64,000 nucleotides of DNA from positions 5,307 through 69,306 of the forward strand of contig JBLMYK010000329.1 in NCBI GenBank assembly GCA_050258235.1. The letters are read 5' to 3'. Shown piece after piece: positions 23,274-30,853 of this stretch. The translations under genes and the position numbers were made by a program. This DNA comes from JAKOQB01 sp050258235 (GTDB lineage: Bacteria > Pseudomonadota > Gammaproteobacteria > Burkholderiales > Burkholderiaceae_F). Within the stretch, counting starts at the first letter, position 1, and each line of letters opens with the position of its first letter. Below the pieces are notes generated by a model. That model was given only the letters and a program-made list of their open reading frames with translations, was not told the origin of the DNA and searched no databases.

Positions 23274-23834
23274 ATGAGCGTCAGCAATCCCGTGCCATCG
23301 CGCCCGTACGCGCCGGACGTTGCGCACGTGACATCGTCGCGCGTGATGAATCCGTACCTGGCCGGGTTCGGCCTGGGACTCGTGCTGCTCGCCGCGTTCC
23401 TGGTCATGGGCCGCGGGCTCGGTGCCACCGCGGCGTTCGGCTCGGTGGTCGCCGCGATCGCCGGCGCCATCTCGCCCGACTGGACGGCCGCCAGTCCGGC
23501 GCTGAAGAACTACTTCGCCGATCCTCCCGCCACCAACTGGACCTTCTACCTGATCGCCGGCGCCTTCGTGGGTGCGCTGGTCTCGGGCCTGCTCGCGCAC
23601 CGCGCGCGCTTCCGCATCGAGCACGGTCCGCATCTGTCGGTGCAGGCGCGGCTCGCGCTGGCGTTCTGCGGGGGTGCGCTGGCGGCGATCGGCGCCAAGC
23701 TGGCCAAGGGCTGCACCAGCGGTCAGGCGCTGACCGGTGGTGCGCAACTGAATGTCGGCAGCTGGGTGTTCATGCTGGCGGTCTTCGCCGGGGCCTACCT
23801 GCTGGCGTATTTCGTGCGGAAGGAATGGCAATGA
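23274..23834 (+). CDS. YeeE/YedE sulfur transport protein, N-terminal half
   Basis: A 186-residue membrane protein with about four or five helices and the YeeE/YedE (PF04143) signature KLAKGCTSGQALTG with its key Cys. TsuA-type members move thiosulfate across the inner membrane through a relay of conserved Cys. The protein is about half of a full YeeE, and the next gene supplies the other half. The ATG follows GGGAG. An odd soluble N-terminus of about 25 residues precedes the first helix. Confidence 0.88.
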   Translation: MSVSNPVPSRPYAPDVAHVTSSRVMNPYLAGFGLGLVLLAAFLVMGRGLGATAAFGSVVAAIAGAISPDWTAASPALKNYFADPPATNWTFYLIAGAFVGALVSGLLAHRARFRIEHGPHLSVQARLALAFCGGALAAIGAKLAKGCTSGQALTGGAQLNVGSWVFMLAVFAGAYLLAYFVRKEWQ

Positions 23835-24427
23835 CGCTTCCACTCTATGGTTTCGAACTGATCACCGACGCGCAGGGCCTGCTCGTTGCGCTCGTCCTGG
23901 GATTCGGATTCGGGTGGTTCCTCGAGCGCGCCGGCTTCGGCAGTTCGCGCCGGCTCGCGGCGCAGTTCTATCTGTACGACATGACCGTGCTGAAGGTGAT
24001 GTTCACCGCGATCGTCACGGCCGCGATCGGACTATGGCTGTTTTCCGCGATCGGCTGGCTCGATTTGAGCTATGTGTACCTGACCCCGACCAGCCTCGGC
24101 GCGCAGTTGATCGGGGGCCTGCTGCTCGGCGCCGGTTTCATCATCGGCGGCTTCTGCCCCGGCACCTCGGTGACCGCCGCCGCCACGGGCAGCGGGGACG
24201 GCGTGACCTTCATGCTGGGATTCGCGGCCGGCCTGGCGATCTACGCGGTGGCGCTGCCGGGCCTCGAGGTGTGGGCCAACGCCAACAGCATTGGCGAGGC
24301 GACCCTGCCGCAGTTCTTTGGCGTGCCATACGGCGCCGTCGTGCTTGCGCTGGTGGTCGTGGCGCTGGCGGCCTTCGCCGGCGCCGAGTGGTCGGAACGC
24401 AAGTTCAGCTACCTGCGGCCGCGATAG
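23831..24427 (+). CDS. YeeE/YedE sulfur transport protein, C-terminal half (DUF6691-like)
   Basis: About 198 residues with the partner signature GGFCPGTSVTAAATG and roughly five helices. The preferred start is the ATG at 23831, which overlaps the previous stop (ATGA) and has GAAGGA six bases upstream. An ATG at 23825 has no room for that site. The first and second halves together would make the pseudo-symmetric channel of a single-chain YeeE. Context (oxidoreductase and rhodanese) points to thiosulfate or sulfane sulfur as cargo. Confidence 0.88.
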   Translation: MTLPLYGFELITDAQGLLVALVLGFGFGWFLERAGFGSSRRLAAQFYLYDMTVLKVMFTAIVTAAIGLWLFSAIGWLDLSYVYLTPTSLGAQLIGGLLLGAGFIIGGFCPGTSVTAAATGSGDGVTFMLGFAAGLAIYAVALPGLEVWANANSIGEATLPQFFGVPYGAVVLALVVVALAAFAGAEWSERKFSYLRPR

Positions 24428-24452
24428 CGCGGATTGATCCAGATCGAAGAAA

Positions 24453-24477
24453 AGCCCGGTCAACCCTTGACCGGGCT
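24453..24477. terminator. Hairpin after the sulfur operon
   Basis: AGCCCGGTCAA (24453-24463) pairs perfectly with TTGACCGGGCT (24467-24477) across loop CCC, 25 bp after the YeeE/YedE stop. There is no U-tract on the plus strand. On the minus strand the stem is followed by TTTTCTTC, so it could also stop antisense transcription. It may end or attenuate the operon before the small gene at 24607. Confidence 0.6.
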
Positions 24478-24606
24478 CGTGCGCTTACGCAAAGTACGCG
24501 CCTCGCGCCGGCCGCAGGCGCGTGACGTTTCAGGGCCCCGGCATGCGGGTGACCTGATTTCCTGCAACCACGCTTGAAACCAAGCACCCACTGACGGAGT
24601 TTTTGA

Positions 24607-24783
24607 ATGAAGCGCTTGTTGATTGTTCTTGCGACTGCTGCGTTCGCCGCCGCGCCCGCGTTTGCCGAGGAGAAGAAGGCCGACGCGAAGCCGACGATGG
24701 AACAGTGCAAGAAGGACCCCAAGATCAAGGGCTGTGACAAGGTCCTGAAGGCCGAGAAGAAGGTGAAGAAGGGCGGCTGCTGA
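24607..24783 (+). CDS. Small secreted Lys/Cys-rich protein
   Basis: A 58-residue protein, 38 after cleavage of a clear signal peptide (cleavage near AFAEE). The mature part is about one third Lys, with three Cys (34, 43 and 58) in EQCKKDPKIKGCDKVLK and a terminal GGC. GGAG lies eight bases before the ATG, and a strong terminator follows 17 bp after the stop, so it reads as a genuine expressed gene. No family is recognised. Position after the sulfur operon suggests a periplasmic thiol carrier or redox partner, but this is speculation. Confidence 0.75.
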   Translation: MKRLLIVLATAAFAAAPAFAEEKKADAKPTMEQCKKDPKIKGCDKVLKAEKKVKKGGC

Positions 24784-24800
24784 ACTGAGCCGCTTTCAAT

Positions 24801-24830
24801 GCAAACGGGCCGCAGTCGCGGCCCGTTTGC
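24801..24830. terminator. Strong intrinsic terminator
   Basis: A perfect 13-bp stem (GCAAACGGGCCGC, 24801-24813, with 24818-24830), loop AGTC, followed on the plus strand by TTTCTTG. It sits between the small plus-strand gene and the minus-strand porin gene and probably serves mainly the plus strand. Confidence 0.85.
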
Positions 24831-24849
24831 TTTCTTGCTGCGTGCCTGA

Positions 24850-26121
24850 TCAGAACTTCCAGCCGTACGCGACGCCGAACTGCATTTCGCGCATCTTCAG
24901 GTTCACGTTGCCGCCGCCGAACGGCGCCGGAATCGCGTTCGATCCGGTGACCTTCACCGTCGGCGCATACATGGCGGCTAGCGTCAGTTCGGATTTGCTC
25001 GCCAGCGTCCAGGTGGCGCCGAGCGTGTAGTGATCCTTCATCACCCCCGGGGCGAGGATATTGAAGAACGTGTCGGTGGCCGGGATCGGCTGGTCGCCGT
25101 GGTTGTAGCCGGCGCGCAGCGTCAGATCCGGCCGCATCGCCCAATCGAGGCCGAGCTTCACGACGGTGATGTCTTTCCATGCGAACCCTGCTCCGCCAGG
25201 GGTGCCAAGCGGCGCCTGGAACAGGTTGGGCAGCAGCGGGTTGTTGATCGACTTGATGCCGGAGTACTCGATCTTCGTGACGTCGAGCGCGAGGTTGACA
25301 TCCGGCGTGGCCTTGAACGCGACGCCGATGCCGTAGGTCGCCTGGATGTCGAAGCCGCCCTCTTCGGCAAAGAGCCCCTTGTACTTGTCGAGCTTGTTCA
25401 TGCTGGTCTTCGTCTGGTACGTCAGACCCAGCGAGAACTGCGGCGTCAGCTGGCCAAGGTAACCCACGCGCACGCCGATACCGTACGAGTCGTCATAACC
25501 TTGGTTGGTCACGTTGCCCGGGAAGGCCGAAAACTGTTGCGGTCCGCTGGGCGCGGTGAAGTTCTCCAGCCCGTGCGCCTTGAAGCGCTGATACGCAAGG
25601 TTGACCCCGAGACCGACCGCGTGATCCGGCGTGATCTTGTAGCCGATCGTGGGCGTGATGAACAACTGCATCAGGTCGACGCCAGGATTGCTCGAGCCGA
25701 ACAGCGGGACCGGTTTCGTGTAGGACGTGTTCATGCCGCCATTGCCGAACACCGACACCCCGAGCGACAGGTTCGAATTCAGCATCCGGTTGTAGCCGAA
25801 CTCCGGAATGAAGAAATCGCTCTCGCCGTTGCCGTCGTAGGTCCCGTTCACGGCAGGGCCCATCGCATTGCCGACGATCTCGGATTCGCGCGTGGGGCGG
25901 AACCAGGTCAGTCCGAAATCGATCCGGTTGCCGATCATCGCCATGCCGGCCGGGTTATTGGCGCCGGCGAGCGCGTCCTGCGGATACGCGATGCTCGCGC
26001 CGCCCATGCCGATTGCCTTCATCCCATAGCCGTGCGGGATATAGCCATTCGTGGCGCTGGCCAGCGCAGGCACGAACAGTGCCGCGACGGCGGCGCCGAG
26101 CTTCAGTCTTTTCATCATCAT
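24850..26121 (-). CDS. FadL/OmpP1/TodX-family outer-membrane transport protein
   Basis: A 423-residue outer-membrane barrel of the FadL family. It has a signal peptide (cleavage near ALASATNGY), the N-terminal hatch segment MGGASIAYPQDALAGANNPAGMA that is diagnostic of the family, and a C-terminal Phe after FGVAYGWK. These proteins let hydrophobic compounds such as fatty acids or aromatics diffuse into the cell. Three consecutive ATG codons open the gene; GGAGGGG lies upstream and the most upstream ATG is used here. It is convergent with the sulfur-island small gene, separated by the terminator. Confidence 0.92.
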   Translation of the reverse strand: MMMKRLKLGAAVAALFVPALASATNGYIPHGYGMKAIGMGGASIAYPQDALAGANNPAGMAMIGNRIDFGLTWFRPTRESEIVGNAMGPAVNGTYDGNGESDFFIPEFGYNRMLNSNLSLGVSVFGNGGMNTSYTKPVPLFGSSNPGVDLMQLFITPTIGYKITPDHAVGLGVNLAYQRFKAHGLENFTAPSGPQQFSAFPGNVTNQGYDDSYGIGVRVGYLGQLTPQFSLGLTYQTKTSMNKLDKYKGLFAEEGGFDIQATYGIGVAFKATPDVNLALDVTKIEYSGIKSINNPLLPNLFQAPLGTPGGAGFAWKDITVVKLGLDWAMRPDLTLRAGYNHGDQPIPATDTFFNILAPGVMKDHYTLGATWTLASKSELTLAAMYAPTVKVTGSNAIPAPFGGGNVNLKMREMQFGVAYGWKF

Positions 26122-26399
26122 CGTGGTACCCCCCTCCGGAGTGGTCTTGATAATTGGCTCATCGAATGGACCATAGGCGTCCTCCCGTTCCCATGGTTGC
26201 GAGCAGTCAACTGCGCTACTTCGGCACAGTGTTTCCGGCCCGTCGTGTCTCGCACGTTGGCTTGGGCGCAACAGCCCAGGCTGCGCGCATTGTCAGCGCG
26301 CGCATGTCCGGCAGCGATACGCATGCCGGAAGATCTCCACATACTCCATAGGGTGATTGACGGACAGGCCCCGTTTCGTGCCGGCGGCGCTGGCGCGGT

Positions 26400-26882
26400 T
26401 CAGCCGAGCCGGTTCGATTCCGCCAGCGTGCGGATCCGCGCCACGGTGTCGAGGTCGGCGCTGCGGTACGCCTGGCGCCGCAGCTCGTCGGTCTCGGCCG
26501 CCATTTGTCCCGTCTCGTCCGGCCCTTCGAATTCATAGAGGAAGCGCAGGAACAACTGCTCGGGCTGCGGCTCTTCTATCGTGATCGTCAATCGGCTGCG
26601 CGGCCAGGTCGGGCCGGCATCGGTGCGGGTCTGCGAGCGCTGCCGCGGCGTCAGCACCACGCGGTCGTGCACGGCGAAGCTGCCGAAGTCGAGCGTGCGC
26701 GCCAGCGTCGTCTCGTCTGCGTCCTTGCTGCGCGAATGAATCTCGCAGCCTGACAGGCCGAGCACGAACTGCATCGGCTGCTCGGCGCGCAACACCAGCC
26801 CTTGCCACAACTGCTCGCGCGTCAGCTGCGGCAGCAGTGGCATCAACGGATCGTTGACCTGGACCAGGTGCTCGAAACGCAT
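26400..26882 (-). CDS. DUF1857 (AtaL-like) SRPBCC-type protein
   Basis: A 160-residue protein resembling the DUF1857/AtaL-like START-fold family. It begins MRFEHLVQVNDPLMPLLPQLTREQLWQGL and has LTITIEEPQPEQLFLRFLYEFE. The fold forms a hydrophobic cavity for a small ligand, and no reaction is known. The ATG overlaps the nitroreductase stop by one base (TGATG), so it is the last gene of queC - nitroreductase - DUF1857. About 280 bp without an evident gene separates it from the porin start. Confidence 0.8.
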   Translation of the reverse strand: MRFEHLVQVNDPLMPLLPQLTREQLWQGLVLRAEQPMQFVLGLSGCEIHSRSKDADETTLARTLDFGSFAVHDRVVLTPRQRSQTRTDAGPTWPRSRLTITIEEPQPEQLFLRFLYEFEGPDETGQMAAETDELRRQAYRSADLDTVARIRTLAESNRLG

Positions 26883-27664
26883 CAGGGCAGGAAATGCCTT
26901 TCTTCGAGCGTCGCGCGCAGCCTGGCCGAGTCGGCGCGAAACGCGTCGGGGTCGTACTTGATCTCGCTCGTGTAGAACTGTGCCAGCGAAGTGACGCCGT
27001 GCTGCTGCATCCGCGCCTTCAGCTCCGGCATCGACATGTACCGGTTCCAGCCGAGCTCTTCGCGCCGCTCGTAGATGGCGTCGATCGCGTCGCCGTCCGG
27101 ACGGCGATAGCGCTCTTCGTGCAGCAGCGCGGCGAGCGGCAGGCGGTCGCGCCTGGCCGGATCCTCGTCGGGCCATCCGACCACGATCGTCGTCACCGGC
27201 AGACAGGTGTCGGGCAGCTCGAGGAAGTCGGCAATCTCGCCCATCGAGTGCAGCGTGGTGCCCATGTAGCAGATGCCCAGTCCGTGCGCTTCGAAGCCGA
27301 GGCAGGCATTCTGCGCCACGATGATCGCGTCGAACGCCGCGACGTGCCAGCCGATCAGGTTGTTGAAGTTGTCGCGCGCGCCGCGCCGGCGCAGCCACTC
27401 GCGCGTGCGAAACCAGTCGGCGCAGAACGTGATCGCCAGTGGCGCCTGCAGGACCATCGGCTGGTTGAAGTGCAGCTCGTACAGGCGGCGCTTGCGCTCC
27501 ACGTCGCGCGTCAGCACCAGCGACACCGCGTTCAGGTTGCCCGACGAGGAGGCGCCGGCGATCGCGTCGGCGCACACCGCCTCGACGAGCTTGGGATCGA
27601 CTGGGTCAGGCTTGTACTGGCGGATCGAGCGGTGGCGATTCAGCAGGCGGGACAGGTCGGTCAT
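26882..27664 (-). CDS. Nitroreductase-family flavoprotein
   Basis: A 260-residue nitroreductase-fold protein. It has the N-terminal FMN-binding pattern RHRSIRQYKPDPVDPKL, a central NACLGFEAHGLGICYMGTT and VGWPDEDPARRDRLPLAALLHEERY near the C-terminus. Related NfsA/FRP-type enzymes reduce nitro compounds, quinones or flavins with NAD(P)H. It overlaps the queC stop by four bases (ATGA) and the next gene by one base. The link to queuosine synthesis is positional only. Confidence 0.88.
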   Translation of the reverse strand: MTDLSRLLNRHRSIRQYKPDPVDPKLVEAVCADAIAGASSSGNLNAVSLVLTRDVERKRRLYELHFNQPMVLQAPLAITFCADWFRTREWLRRRGARDNFNNLIGWHVAAFDAIIVAQNACLGFEAHGLGICYMGTTLHSMGEIADFLELPDTCLPVTTIVVGWPDEDPARRDRLPLAALLHEERYRRPDGDAIDAIYERREELGWNRYMSMPELKARMQQHGVTSLAQFYTSEIKYDPDAFRADSARLRATLEERHFLP

Positions 27665-28389
27665 GGGGTCGAATGCGCTGGCACGTTGCGCATAGCTTGC
27701 CAGCTGTCCCACCCCGCCGCACGCAGCGCGCAGGCCGGGCAGATGCCGCAGCCGCGACCCCATGCGTGCAGCTTGTCGCGCACACCCATGTAGCAGCTGT
27801 GCGTCTCCGCCCGGAGCAGTTCGATCAGCTTTTCGCCGCCGAGGTCTGCCGCCAGCTGCCAGGTCTGCGCCTTGTCGAGCCGCATCAGCGGCGTCTCGAT
27901 CGTGAAGCGCTGATCCATCCCGAGCGACAGCGTCCGCTGCAGGCTCTGCAGCACCTTGTCGCGGCTGTCCGGATAGTCGGAATAGTCGGTCTCGCTCATG
28001 CCGCCGACCAGGATCTGCAGGTCGCGCCGGAACGCGATCGCGGCCGCATAGGTCAGGAACAGCAAATTGCGCCCAGGGACAAACGTCGACGGCAGACTCT
28101 TCTCCGCCAGTCGGCGCTGCGCGTCGCTGGTCAAGGCCGTGGTCGCGATCTGCACCAGTGCCGCCATCTTGATCACGTGGTCGGGCCCGAGCCGTTCGCG
28201 CCACTCGGGGAACGCGCTGCGCAGCGCGCCGAGGACCTGCGGCCGGACCTCCAGTTCGACCGGCTGCGGCTGGCCATAGTCGAACCCGACGGTCTCGACC
28301 TGCGCATAGCGCGAAAGCGCCCACGCCAGGCAGACGGTCGAATCGAGTCCGCCGGAAAACAGGACCAGTGCGCGTTGATCGGAGGCCAT
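27661..28389 (-). CDS. queC: 7-cyano-7-deazaguanine (preQ0) synthase
   Basis: A 242-residue enzyme with the PP-loop ATP pyrophosphatase motif SGGLDST at 12-18 and a zinc site of Cys199, Cys214, Cys217 and Cys220 (SCYMGV...GCGICPACALR). These are the QueC hallmarks, and the length is right. It converts 7-carboxy-7-deazaguanine, ammonia and ATP to preQ0 in queuosine tRNA modification. No queD, queE or queF gene is nearby. It starts an operon with the nitroreductase and DUF1857 genes. Confidence 0.93.
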   Translation of the reverse strand: MASDQRALVLFSGGLDSTVCLAWALSRYAQVETVGFDYGQPQPVELEVRPQVLGALRSAFPEWRERLGPDHVIKMAALVQIATTALTSDAQRRLAEKSLPSTFVPGRNLLFLTYAAAIAFRRDLQILVGGMSETDYSDYPDSRDKVLQSLQRTLSLGMDQRFTIETPLMRLDKAQTWQLAADLGGEKLIELLRAETHSCYMGVRDKLHAWGRGCGICPACALRAAGWDSWQAMRNVPAHSTP

Positions 28390-28466
28390 CGGCGTCGGGC
28401 CGGTTAACCCGGTTTGCAGTGCCTTTTCGTTGAACGTGGCATCAACAGGGATGCGGGAGGTTGACG

Positions 28467-29282
28467 ATGCTGCGGCGGAACTTCATTGCGACTGCGATTG
28501 TCGCGGCACTGGCCGGGTGTGCCACATCCGCGGTAGACGCATATGCGGTCGGCAATCTGGCTGATGTCCAGGTGATCGATCGCGTGACCGGCGAAACGCT
28601 GGCCGTCTACCAGCACGGCGGGCGCCGCTACGTGGCTGGCACCCCGGGCAATCGCTACGCGATCGCGGTCCGCAACCGCACCGGCGGCCGGCTTCTGGCA
28701 GTGATGTCCGTCGACGGCGTCAACGTGGTGACAGGGGAGACGGCGGGCTGGGACCAGAACGGCTACGTGTTCGATCCCTGGCAGCGCTGGGAAATCCGTG
28801 GCTGGCGCAAAAGCCAGGAGCGCGTGGCCGCGTTCGAGTTCACGGCGTTGCCGAATTCATACGCGGCGCGGACCAGCCGTCCGGAAAATGTCGGCGTGAT
28901 CGGCCTGGCATTGTTCCGTGAAGCGCGGCCGGTCCTGCCGGCGCCGGAAATGCAGCGCCGGGAATCGAGCGAAGAACGAGGTGCGGCGGGCGAAGGCAGC
29001 CCTGCACCCTCCGCCGCCAGGCCGCAGGCCGGCGCGGTCGCCGAGTCTCTCGAGCGCCGTCGCGACAGCGCCAGGCTCGGCACCGGGCACGGTCGCAGTG
29101 AGAGCTCGCCGGTGTCCACGACTTCCTTCGAGCGCGCGCACCCGACGCCGGACGAGGTCATCACGATCCATTACGACAGCCGTGACAACCTGATCGCCCT
29201 CGGCGTGATTCCGTCGCCGCGTGCGCCGGTGCCGAATCCGTTTCCGGGCAACCTGGGTTTCGTTCCCGATCCGCCGCGGTGA
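28467..29282 (+). CDS. Uncharacterised lipoprotein upstream of an ECF sigma factor
   Basis: A 271-residue protein with a lipoprotein signal (AALAGC, Cys18). A globular part to about residue 155 (DRVTGETLAVYQHGGRRYVAGTPGNRYAIAVRNRT) is followed by a low-complexity Ala/Ser/Arg linker and a Pro-rich end. The ATG follows GGGAGG; an in-frame TTG six bases earlier is not used. It overlaps or abuts the sigma-factor gene, so it may be part of the same regulatory unit, for example as an envelope sensor or target. The family is not recognised. Confidence 0.75.
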   Translation: MLRRNFIATAIVAALAGCATSAVDAYAVGNLADVQVIDRVTGETLAVYQHGGRRYVAGTPGNRYAIAVRNRTGGRLLAVMSVDGVNVVTGETAGWDQNGYVFDPWQRWEIRGWRKSQERVAAFEFTALPNSYAARTSRPENVGVIGLALFREARPVLPAPEMQRRESSEERGAAGEGSPAPSAARPQAGAVAESLERRRDSARLGTGHGRSESSPVSTTSFERAHPTPDEVITIHYDSRDNLIALGVIPSPRAPVPNPFPGNLGFVPDPPR

Positions 29283-29323
29283 CGGCCGACGCTCGACTTG
29301 CCGCGGCGCCGATAATCCGGCGC

Positions 29324-29926
29324 ATGCGCGACGCACCGGGCCCAGACGTTCGCAGCGACGAACAACTGATGCTTGCCTACGGTGCCGGCGACGCCGCGGC
29401 ATTCGCGCGGCTGTTCGACCGGCACGAGCGTCCGGTCTATCGCTTCCTGCTGCGCTCGCTGGGCGGGGATGCGGCGCGTGCGCAGGACCTGCTGCAGGAG
29501 GTCTGGCTGGCGGTGATTCGCAACGCAACGAGTTACGAGCCGCGCGCGCGATTCACGACGTGGCTGTACGGCATCGCGCGCACGCGGCTGATCGACCATT
29601 GGCGCGCGCAGCGAAGCGACGTCAGCCTCGATGCGGCGAACGACCCGCAGGCCGATGACGCGGGCGAGCCTCTGGTCGAGCGCGTTGCCGGCGTGCGCAC
29701 CCAGGAGCCGGAGGTGCTGGCGATGTCGCGCGCGCAGGCACTGGCCTTCGTTGCCGCGGTCGAAGCGCTGCCGGATGCGCAACGCGAGGTGCTGCTGCTG
29801 CATCTGGAAGGGGAACTGACGCTGGACGAGATCGCGCAGCTGACGGGCGTGGGGATGGAGACGGCCAAGAGCCGGCTGCGCTACGCGCTGGCGAAATTGC
29901 GCGTTGCGCTGGAGCAGTGGCGATGA
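29324..29926 (+). CDS. ECF-type RNA polymerase sigma factor
   Basis: About 200 residues with sigma region 2 (AFARLFDRHERPVYRFLLRSL, QDLLQEVWLAVIRN, FTTWLYGIARTRLIDHWR) and region 4 (LPDAQREVLLLHLEGELTLDEIAQLTGVGMETAKSRLRYALAKLR). Region 3 is missing, as in ECF sigmas. The ATG at 29324 fits family N-termini. A GTG at 29279 that overlaps the lipoprotein stop (GTGA) would add 15 residues and is possible. A GATAAT hexamer ends 7 bp before the ATG. The next gene encodes a membrane protein that looks like its anti-sigma factor. Confidence 0.88.
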   Translation: MRDAPGPDVRSDEQLMLAYGAGDAAAFARLFDRHERPVYRFLLRSLGGDAARAQDLLQEVWLAVIRNATSYEPRARFTTWLYGIARTRLIDHWRAQRSDVSLDAANDPQADDAGEPLVERVAGVRTQEPEVLAMSRAQALAFVAAVEALPDAQREVLLLHLEGELTLDEIAQLTGVGMETAKSRLRYALAKLRVALEQWR

Positions 29927-30735
29927 CGGGCCGATCCGATCCGGACACACGCGCGATCGCGCGTGCGTATCGCGCTGCGCACGCGGCACTCGACGAGCGC
30001 CCGAGCGAGGCATCGCGCGCGGCGATCGTTGCGGCGGCGGCGCGCGCGGTCGAGTCGCAGCCGCACGCAGCCGGCAGTGCGCCGCGGCGTCGCTGGCGCT
30101 TGCCGCTCGCGGCGGCCGCCACGATCCTGGTCAGCTCGATTGCGGTGATCGTCGCACAGCGCACCGAGCAGCAGATGCCGGCAGGCGTGACGACGGAAAG
30201 CGCACCGGCAAGCACGGCGGGGACGGGAGCGGAATCCGCCGCGAAGGAAAAGCCGGCCACTGAAATCCAACCTGCGGACCGACCCTCCGCACCCGCGGTT
30301 CCGGCTCCCGCGCGGCGCGATCGGCCGTCGGCCGTCTCGCGCAATGCGCCTGCTCCTGCAGCGTCGCCGCCGGTCAGCGCGCCCGCCATTGGCGAAACGG
30401 GGGCCGACTCGACCGCGCGCGACGCGGGCGCGGCGGCGGTCGACCGCGGTGAGTCGTCACGCCCGGCGGCCGCCGCGCGGCGGCAGGCGCAGCCTGCGCC
30501 GGCGCACGATGGGCCGGCGAGCGTTGTCGAGCCGCGGCCCGCGGCAAGCGCCGAATCGGCCGGCGTCACGGCGACCGGCAAGGCGGAAGATCCGGCGCGG
30601 TGGCTGGCGCGCATCATCGAATTGCGCCAGGCCGGGCGCGAGGATGAGGCCGACGCCGAACTGAAGAAGCTGCGCGAGCGCTATCCGCAGCTGACCATTC
30701 CGGAGGCCGCGCTGCGGCACGCCGGCACGCGCTGA
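29923..30735 (+). CDS. Probable anti-sigma factor, single-pass membrane protein
   Basis: A 270-residue protein. It has an Ala/Arg-rich cytoplasmic helix region (about 1-55), one transmembrane segment at about 58-78 (WRLPLAAAATILVSSIAVIVA), then a long periplasmic Pro/Ala/Ser-rich part with a short charged C-terminal helix (DPARWLARIIELRQAGREDEADAELKKLRERYPQ). Its ATG overlaps the sigma stop by four bases. Topology and coupling suggest it holds the sigma factor at the membrane, although no zinc anti-sigma (HxxxCxxC) motif is present. The C-terminal helix could be a protein-interaction site. Confidence 0.72.
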   Translation: MTGRSDPDTRAIARAYRAAHAALDERPSEASRAAIVAAAARAVESQPHAAGSAPRRRWRLPLAAAATILVSSIAVIVAQRTEQQMPAGVTTESAPASTAGTGAESAAKEKPATEIQPADRPSAPAVPAPARRDRPSAVSRNAPAPAASPPVSAPAIGETGADSTARDAGAAAVDRGESSRPAAAARRQAQPAPAHDGPASVVEPRPAASAESAGVTATGKAEDPARWLARIIELRQAGREDEADAELKKLRERYPQLTIPEAALRHAGTR

Positions 30736-30804
30736 CGTCGGCCACGTCGACGTTGGGCGGTACCGAGGGCCGCCGACGCCCCAGGCCGGGCGGCGGCGCT
30801 CGGC

Positions 30805-30827
30805 GGGGAGGAGTTGCTATCCTCCCC
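30805..30827. promoter_or_regulatory. Inverted repeat overlapping a -10-like element before the GST gene
   Basis: GGGGAGGA (30805-30812) and TCCTCCCC (30820-30827) form a perfect 8-bp inverted repeat around GTTGCTA. TATCCT at 30818-30823 could be a -10. The GST start is 27 bp downstream of the repeat. It may be an operator or a 5' hairpin; there is no supporting regulator nearby. Confidence 0.3.
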
Positions 30828-30853
30828 CGAGTCAATCGACGGAGGAGATTCCG

